From positions 372,001 through 436,000 of the forward strand of contig OY829330.1 in the NCBI GenBank assembly GCA_963691655.1: 64,000 bases of DNA, read 5' to 3'. A program made the translations under genes and the position numbers. The notes under the pieces are model-generated. The model was not told the origin of the DNA and did no database searches. It saw only the letters and a program-made list of their open reading frames with translations. Origin of the DNA: Toxonevra muliebris (Eukaryota; Arthropoda; Insecta; Diptera; Pallopteridae). Below are positions 56,791-64,000 of the stretch, piece by piece. How positions within the stretch are numbered: the first letter of the stretch is position 1; each line of letters opens with the position of its first letter.

Positions 56791-59700
56791 ATGGTGCTTA
56801 AGATTGTCCAAACTAACCTGTAGTACTCGAAAACTGCGACGGACAACCTTTCCGTCTTCCTGCTGGAGGAAGACTTCGATATAGCCATCATTCAGGAGCC
56901 ATGGGTGCGGGGCGCCGAAGTTAAAGAACTCCAGAATAGACTATACAACATGTTCTACAAACAAACAGAAGGTAAGCCTAGGGCTTGTGTACTTTCCAAA
57001 AGATACCTTAATGTTTTTCTTCTTCCGCTCTACAGCTCACCGGATTTAGCAGTCGTAGGGCGGGATGCTACTGACGGAGTCAGCATAAGGATATCATCAG
57101 CATATATGGCACACGACCAACCGACTCCTCCGGAGGAGGTGCAAGCGCTGGTTCGGTCAAATAAGCAGATCCTGCTCATCGGATGTGATGCTAGGCACTC
57201 GCTGTTTGGCAGCTCCGAGGATAATGAACGTGGTGAGTCTTTATTCGATTTTATAATTAGCACTAACCTGTCCGTATGTAATAGAAGTAACACTTTCACC
57301 TTCCCGAGTACAGAATACTTTAATGGGTTGTCAGAGGTGTTAGATGTTACACTACTAACAGATAATAACGTGGTGAGGGTAAATAATTGGGAAGTATCTA
57401 GCAAACAGTCCTTCTCGGATCATAGCTGGATACTCTCCAATTTGGATCTCAAGGCAGATCCACCCATACCATTCAGAAATCTAAAAAGAGCCAACTGGCA
57501 GCGGTTCAAAAATATGGTGGATACCAAGCTGGAGGGGGTTCCATTTACCAACTTAATATCCACCGACACTCTTGATAAAAAAGTCGAGACCCTTGAACGT
57601 GCTTTCGATAAAGCCTTCAAAGCGTCTTGCCCATTAAAACTTAGCAAAAAGACTCTTCCTCCATGGTGGAATGATCAGCTGTCGGAACTAAGAAGTAAAG
57701 CCAGGATGGCGTTTAATCACGGCTACTCCACAGGGGATTGGCAACCATACAAAAATAAACAAAAAAATATAAGAAGGCCATTCAAGCATCTAAGAGAGAT
57801 GGCTGGAGGGACTTCTATTCGACCATAGAGACCACCAAGGACTCTGCAAGGCTTAGTAAAATCCTATCAAAGAACCATTCGATACCATCCTACATTAGGA
57901 AATCTGATGGTAACTGGACGGGTACGACTGAGAAATCCCTGGATTTTCTCTTAAACACATATTTTCCCGGTTGTAGAAGCGACGGTATTAATTGTGAATC
58001 TGCGGAGCTCTTCGCAATTGACACAGCGGAGGTGGCAACCGAAATTATCAACGACAAGAAAATCGTATGGGCCCTGCCCTGGTTACGTGAAATTTTTAAG
58101 GCGTGTCTGAAATTCAATTACATCCCGACAAGCTGGAAGCGAGTTAAGATCGTCTTTATACCGAAAGCAGGTAAAAGAGAGCACGAAAAAGTGAACGATT
58201 TCAGACCCATAAGTCTAACATCTTTCGCTCTCAAAATATTTGAAAGGCTTCTATATATCTACTTACGGAAGTTGCTAGGTAATTCTGGTATATCTACCGT
58301 TCAACATGCTTACCTCAAAGGCAGGTCCACGGAAACGGCCCTCCATAAGGTTGTGCAGACGGTGGAAAGGTCTCTAGAAAACAAACAATACACAATAGCT
58401 GCCTTTCTGGATATTGAAGGCGTCTTTAATAACGTTCGTACTGAGTCAATCCAACAGTCATTAGCATGTTTAGAAGCGAACAGCTGCGTTAACAGCTGGA
58501 TCGCTACCATGCTTAGGACAAGGATCATCAGTGCAAACTTAGGTAATATCTTAGGCAATCATCTCGTCAAACACGTCAGTAGAAGTACCCCACAAGGAGG
58601 GGTCATATCACCGTTACTGTGGCTGTGGGTTATAAACGGTATTTTGAATAAATTGAACAGAGGAGGTGTCAAGGTTGTAGCGTATGCGGACGACATGACC
58701 CTGATGGTATCAGGGTTGTGCCCCAGCGTGATCAGTGGAATCATGCAAAAGGCACTGGAGGAACTCAGTACTTGGGCCACTGGATGTGGACTTGGATTAA
58801 ATCCAAGCAAGACAGTACTGATGCTTTTCACCAATAGAACCAAAATACCTAACTTTGACCCTCCTCAACTCAATGGTCAAATGCTAGCCATGTTAACCAG
58901 CGTTAGGTACCTTGGAGTAATCCTGGACCCTAAGCTGAACTGGAGGATAAATACAGAAAACCGGATGAAAAAAGAGAGCATCGCCTTCTATGCCTGTAAA
59001 CGAATGATTGGTAGGAGATGGGCCCTCCAACCAAACCTAAATCTATGGATGTATAAGGCGGTTGTACGTCCAATCTTAACTTACGGATCCTTGGTATGGT
59101 GGAAAGCCATCAACAAGAAATATACCGTAACAAAATTAGAACGTATCCAACGATCAGCTTGTGTAGGAGTTACTAGAGCAATACGGTCTTGCCCCACTGC
59201 GGCTTTAAACACTCTTACGCATTTAATTCCTATAGATCTCTTTATCGAGCAGACAGCAACCATGAGCGCGATAAGGTTAAGGGAGGCGGGTCGCTGGTTT
59301 GAAAGACCTTACGGCCATGGAAGCCTGCTTATGTCACAAGGGCGACAGATTCTAGATAAAACAGATTACATCATCCCTACCATGACGTTCTCCAAGAAGT
59401 TCAAGGCATGGATACCATCGCGAAATGAATGGAACAACGGCAGGATAATAAATAACTTCGACACCACAGTATTTACGGACGGATCCAAGATGAGCTGTGG
59501 TGTGGGAGTTTTCCCTAACTCTGCTAGTGTATTCCAGGCTGAAATGCTAGCAATAAGAGAGGCAAGTAGGATGCTCAAGACCGATCACACATTCAAAGCA
59601 CATATCGCTATTTTTTAGCCAGGCCGCAATCAGGGCGCTTGATTCGGCCGTCATATCATCTAACCTGGTAATGCAATGCAAAAATAGTCTTACGGACCTG

Positions 59701-60253
59701 GCTCGACAGTACAACATCACCCTGATGTGGGGCCCGGGTCACCGGAACATTGAGGGTTGTGAAATGGCTGACGAGCCAGCCCGTAAAGGATCTACTCTGC
59801 AGGAATCCTTGGCTGAGCATGTACTCACACCATTAAACTCGGTCAAGCGTGAAATCTCTATAAAATACCTAGCAAGAGCCAATAGTAGATGGACTAGGTT
59901 TGCCGACCTGCAAAACAAGCAGAGCAATATGACCTGTCTACGACTGGAAAAAAACAGTGCAACTCATACACAAAAACCGGAAGTACATCTCAAGACTGAT
60001 GGCTGTCATCACGGGTTTCTGGCTCATTGGTGAGCAAGCAGCCAAAATTAGAATTCCGCATAACACCACTTGCCGCAGCTGCGATTATCCGGAGGAAAAA
60101 GAGACTATCTTCCGCCTCCTATGTGAATGCCCGGCTCTGGGACGAACCAGGATGAAAACCCTAGGCAAATCTTACTTCGACAACCTCGGGGAACTAGGTG
60201 AAATAAGTCCAAACGAATTACTAAGGTTCATAAACCAGTCGGGATGGATCTGA
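56791..60253 (+). pseudogene. LOA-type LINE ORF2 (endonuclease, RT, RNase H, zinc knuckle)
   Basis: From the start: MVLKIVQTNL followed by a TAG, then LLEEDFDIAIIQEPW (APE endonuclease), LLIGCDARHSLFGSS, and FSDHSWILSNL closing the endonuclease. A frameshift at an A run near 57765 and a small deletion near 58070 precede the RT. The RT has NDFRPISLTSFALKIFERLL, DIEGVFNNV, STPQGGVISPLLW and the catalytic AYADDM (58680). RNase H follows with VFTDGSKM (59473) and FQAEMLAIREAS, but the SDS aspartate segment is damaged by a frameshift near 59615. A last frameshift at 59955 precedes the zinc knuckle CRSCDYPEEK...CECPAL and a GWI end. RNase H plus sequence flavour favour the LOA clade over Jockey or R1; the clade call is by recognition only. 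Confidence 0.85.
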
Positions 60254-60370
60254 TTTTTTCGCCTGCACAATAAAACCATACAAACCAAGAACAACTGAAG
60301 ATGTGGTATCAAAACGGCGCATTAGCGCTAATTGGGTTCGTGGCACGAACCGCCACTTTAACAACAACAG
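60254..60370 (+). mobile_element. LOA-type LINE 3' UTR and structured tail
   Basis: After the ORF2 stop comes about 50 bp, then GTGGTATCAAAACG, a hairpin GCGCATTAGCGC, TAA, a second hairpin GGTTCGTGGCACGAACC and a tail of AAC repeats. The same plan occurs in the SINE at 34918 and 40148. Confidence 0.75.
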
Positions 60371-60631
60371 GTTTCGCCACTACACGGCTTAGCCACTACA
60401 CCCCAGTCAAAGGAAAATCAGAAATAGATTCGATTTCCTCGAAAATTCATAAAATAAAATACTGAATTTCAACGAAAAATAATTTTGTTTTTTATTCGAG
60501 GAGATAAAAATGTTCGTAAAATAAGGAAAAGACATAAAAATTCATAATTCTACTAAATGAATTCCAATTTTGATGAAAATATATTGTTGACAACGAATTC
60601 ATGAACCGCAATGCTATTTTTTATATACATA

Positions 60632-61043
60632 CTAGTAGGTAAGGTCCAGGTAACCGGTGCAATTTTTTTTCCGGATGAAATCTCTACGAAAAAAACAAAT
60701 TTTGTCGTTAAGTCTGAATAACATTCTCTTTATCAAGAAACCAAATACTAAAAGAAATCCAAACTACTCGTTGGTGTTTGTTTTTTATGTTTGCCTTTGC
60801 TGAGAGACGCCGCTACTTATGTCTTCTCGCTCTCTGATTTATTATTTACTCCCTCTTGAGCAATAATTTTTACAACGATAAACGCAAAGCTTTGTTCAAT
60901 GAGAGAATTTTAAAAAACTTCCGAATTGGCTTAACCGATTTCAAATCTGGTTTTTGGCTAACCTACTCGTCAAGCTCTTTGAATTGATATATAATATACT
61001 AAGATAGTAAGGATGTAGTTACACTAATAAATGTATAGATATT
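60632..61043 (+). repeat. Dispersed repeat B, copy 3
   Basis: Begins CTAGTAGGTAAGGTCCAGG, contains CCAAACTACTCGTTGGTGTT and ATTTACTCCCTCTTGAGCAA, and ends near ACACTAATAAATGTATAGAT, like the copy at 9545. About 400 bp and noncoding. Confidence 0.75.
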
Positions 61044-61985
61044 TGACAATGGATCACCATGTCAAATTTTAGCGGAAATTAGGTTCATAGTAAAAAAAAA
61101 AAATTTTGAATAATTATTATTATGTATTAGGGATGTCGTTTGGTACCGACTTTTCGGGATTCAGGGTTTTCGGGATTCAAATTTCAATCCCGGGATTAAC
61201 CTCAGAATTGGTAGTTCTATCAAATATTAATTAACCCTTTAAATACCCACTGATCACTGCAGTGACCAACCACTTCCGCGGCTGCCTGTGCCGCCATTTT
61301 ACGTTCGCCATTTAAAATAAACATCTGATCTTACTGTCTAAAGTTTCTTTATCGATACGTATAAATAAGAATGGAAAAATGACAATTGTCGTACAGATAC
61401 AGTTATTTTTAGCTCGAAAAGCATGTTTTGCAAAAATTTTAAACAACTAACTGAAAAAAATGTGTTTTTATTTTCGAATTTTGTGTAATAAATATATTGC
61501 CGTGTGGACAAATTTGTGTCAGACGGTATGGGATAACACCAAATAACTGTTTTTAAAAATTATTGCGAATGTATTTTAATTTATTCTGCAGATAATCGCC
61601 AAAAGTTACTACAGAGGTCAACCATGTAAATTAAAATAACTGCACCTTAAACTAATTTATTTACGTAGAACAAACGTTGTTCGGAATCACAAATACTATC
61701 TCTGGGTATGTTTTTAATTGAAATCGGACGTGTTGGGTTAATATAGTTAGTAACTGAATAATTTTAATTATCGAACGATTTTTTTCATTCATTCATTTAT
61801 TCGAACTACTTAGTAGTGATAAAAACTATCGAGTGGTGTGAACTAATGAAAATTTAAAATGAATGATTTTAACGATCGAACTATTTGTTCATACTATCAT
61901 ACATGAACACGTTTCGTGTTTTTTTATCTTTGAGTCGAGGGAAAATATTTTCCAAATTAACAAGTTAACAAAGTTATGACGTAGA
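61044..61985. other. Spacer with a possible hAT-like terminus
   Basis: TAGGGATGTCG at 61128-61140 resembles the TAGGGATGTGC end of the hAT element at 35944, and it is followed by repeated CGGGATT motifs. The partner end was not found. No gene was recognised. Confidence 0.4.
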
Positions 61986-61988
61986 CTT

Positions 61989-62768
61989 TTGATAAAGTCT
62001 GACATGAGGGCAGATGTTCCACAAGGCAGTATTCTTGGACCAGTATTATACTTGCTCTATATTGCTGATCTTCCAGTTCCAAGGACCAGTAAAATAGCAA
62101 TGATACTTGTATATTATCTGTGGGTGTTAACGACCATGAATCGACCGTTAAAGTTCAAGCTTAGGCTGATGAGGTAGTAAATAGGACCAAAATGTAGGGA
62201 ATAAAACTTAACGAAACGAATCCATGTTAACTTTACAAACAAGATTTCATACAAACCAAAAAAAAAAAATATCGTCTTCAGTCACCGTCCTATATGCCAA
62301 CAACGCAACGTATCTGGGCATGACCTTAGATGCCAAGCTTAAATGGAAGGAGTAAATAAAAATAAAAGCCTCAGAACTGAACATTAAACTGCAAAAACTA
62401 AATTGGCTTATCGGCAGAAAATCTAAACTGTCGGTACAAAACAAAATTACGATTTACAACCAGTCTGGACGTACGGAATCCAATTATGGGGATGTACTGC
62501 AAACTTCAACGTTGAAGTTATCCATCGTTTTCGAAACAAGGTGCTTCGAGGCATCGTTAACTCTCCGTGGTATGTAAGGAACGACGATCTACATAGAAAG
62601 CTATGCATACGTAAAGTCACACATATCATAAATCTAATCGCTCCTAAGCACGCAAAAAGGCTACATCACCATATTAATACTGAAGCTTCATCCCTTTGCA
62701 ATGAAGCAATATACACAAGAATGCTAAAAAGAACTAAACCACAGGATCTTGTGGTTAACATTACATAA
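61989..62768 (+). pseudogene. Jockey-clade LINE 3' fragment
   Basis: The start encodes DVPQGSILGPVLYLLYIADL, the RT segment before the catalytic YADD, which is then lost in frameshifts. Later text reads YGIQLWGCTANF, LRGIVNSPWYVRNDDLHRKL and MLKRTKPQDLVVNIT before the stop at 62768. This matches the C terminus of the copy at 53957-54334. About 100 bp of 3' UTR and an A run at 62862-62870 follow, so this is a 5'-truncated insertion. Confidence 0.8.
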
Positions 62769-62870
62769 TTGAATTTATAATTTGAAAAATATTACTTGTT
62801 AGTTTTAAACTAGGAGTAATAACATGAAACGTTAATAAAGTATATATTTATTAACATTTCAATAAAAAAA

Positions 62871-63115
62871 AATCCTCTTTGATAGATCTATAAATTTTGT
62901 AAAGACAGTTTTTATGTAAAATGAATGAGATATAAACAATCAAATATGAAATTTGTGTACAAAAACCGTTTTTTCCAAATTTTGGAGCTCTTGAGACACC
63001 ACTTCCGTTTACCCAATTGACCTGAAATGTTACAGATTATTTTTTGAGTAAAACAAACCATTCGAGGGGGTGCCGCGGAAAATTTTCCGACTTTCGAAAA
63101 TTAATGGCACTCTAG
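62871..63115 (+). repeat. Dispersed repeat A, copy 2
   Basis: Matches 7218-7455 closely in the same orientation and starts directly after the A tail of the Jockey fragment. Both copies end in ATTAATGGCACTCTA. Confidence 0.8.
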
Positions 63116-63469
63116 TCTACATAGTGAATGGGTAAAACATTAAAGGTGACAGGAAATAAAACTACTTCTATCTTACTTACCAGAATTTTTTATTACTTAT
63201 TTTTCATTTTACTTAAACAAAAATTAGCTGCAAAAAAAAAAAAACATTTCTGAATTAAATAATTTTCATGAGCAAAATGCCTGATTCTTCAATTTAAAAT
63301 AACCACAACTTTTGAACTGCTGTTTCTAGAACACAGCAGCTTTCAGAAAATCACTTGAAAATCTAACAAAAAGACTCGGGGTTGGCCCTTGATTTAAAAT
63401 AAATTTATATCGAGATTTAATTTAAATATATATACCAATTCGCCTTGAGGCGGACTTATGCATTTGAGG
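63116..63469. other. Spacer without recognised features
   Basis: AT-rich. The short segment CCTTGAGGCGGACT near 63444 resembles palindromic sequence near 49910, but the relation is weak. Confidence 0.4.
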
Positions 63470-63945
63470 GTTAAGACTAGTAAATGATGATTTAGGGAAT
63501 CGAAAGCTTTGGAGAGATCAAGCGACAAGAGCAGGCATACTTTTATTTATTGAAACTGTTTCTAATTTTATCGGTGGGGGCATGAACCAGGGTGGCAGTA
63601 CTGTAACCAGATCGAAAACCCGAATGGCATGGAGTAAGCACACTTTCATTAGCTAATTTGGTAAGATAGAAATGGGGCGGTAGTTTTCGAGACCTCCACT
63701 CGCACTCTTTTTTTTAATAGAAAGAACTTTGGCAGTCTTCCATGCATGCGAAAAGACGGAGGTAGTGATAATGGTATTGAATAAGTGTAGTAGATGTCGC
63801 TCAAAAAAGCAGTACATAATTTTAATAAATTTTATCGGGATGCCGTCTGGTCCTATTGAGTTGGGTTTAATATTGAAAATTGCAGCGTAAAGGTCATCAG
63901 CAAATGTACTTGGGAAGGAAAAACTTATGCCCTAAACTGATGTGT
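63470..63945 (-). pseudogene. CR1/Jockey-like LINE reverse transcriptase remnant
   Basis: The minus strand translates from 63945 downward as IKPNSIGPDGIPIKFIKI, FNTIITTSVFSHAWKTAKVL, GLENYRPISILP and, in other frames, CHSGFRSGYSTATLVH and SLDLSKAFDSLNHHLL. These are consecutive RT segments (fingers and palm A) of non-LTR elements. Many stops explain why no long open frame exists. The part with YADD would lie below 63470 but is not found. Confidence 0.75.
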
Positions 63946-64000
63946 GGATATTCTGCACGCAGTAATGCATGCATATCTGCAGTCCAGACAGACGTGCATA

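Noticed and set aside
1..64000. CRISPR arrays, bacterial operons, rRNA genes
   Set aside because: No spaced direct repeats of CRISPR type were seen; the only regular array is the 173-bp satellite. Introns and element types are eukaryotic.

Overview
The window is AT-rich eukaryotic DNA, most likely from a higher fly (Diptera, Brachycera). Three things point that way: a GT-AG intron-containing rapsyn gene of the type known in Drosophila as CG1909, abundant Tc1, hAT, Jockey and LOA-type elements, and short introns. The species cannot be named from the sequence alone. Only one host protein-coding gene was found. Nearly everything else is transposon-derived, usually degenerate and often nested. 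Layout: 0.7-2.2 kb holds a hAT terminus and a dead Tc1 element. 2.8-5.9 kb is an 18-copy satellite of about 173 bp. 6.2-12.4 kb holds LINE ORF1 remnants, a second Tc1 element and a Jockey/CR1-like LINE. 13.7-19.4 kb holds a poorly classified family of CCCAAYAARCA-ended inverted-repeat elements, one of which carries a DUF4806-like coding remnant. 19.6-28.6 kb holds nested Harbinger-type and hAT MITEs, a triplicated block with tRNA-derived SINE heads, and a LINE reverse transcriptase cut by a hAT MITE. 29.4-33.7 kb is a recent 2.18-kb head-to-tail duplication that carries a Tc1 transposon with its flanks. 34.0-37.8 kb holds two hAT elements with perfect 8-bp duplications, one hosting a tRNA-derived SINE with a 13-bp duplication, plus small MITEs. 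40.3-49.8 kb is rapsyn on the minus strand, reconstructed as seven coding exons (647 codons). Its 5.5-kb first intron contains a 3.9-kb hAT element, itself filled with a Tc1 element, a dispersed repeat and a 92-bp-arm foldback element. 50.4-62.9 kb holds a Harbinger element, two Jockey-type LINE remnants, an AAACGTTT-palindrome element and a fairly complete LOA-type LINE. A last LINE RT remnant lies near 63.5 kb on the minus strand. How the parts relate: rapsyn supplies a predicted TPR scaffold with a C-terminal RING-H2 finger. One base change at its last splice donor would, if real, truncate the RING. The LOA-type LINE and the tRNA-derived SINE share a 3' tail made of two hairpins followed by short repeats, which suggests the LINE machinery mobilises the SINE. 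The nonautonomous DNA elements have clear terminal repeats and target duplications, so the relative order of several insertions can be read.
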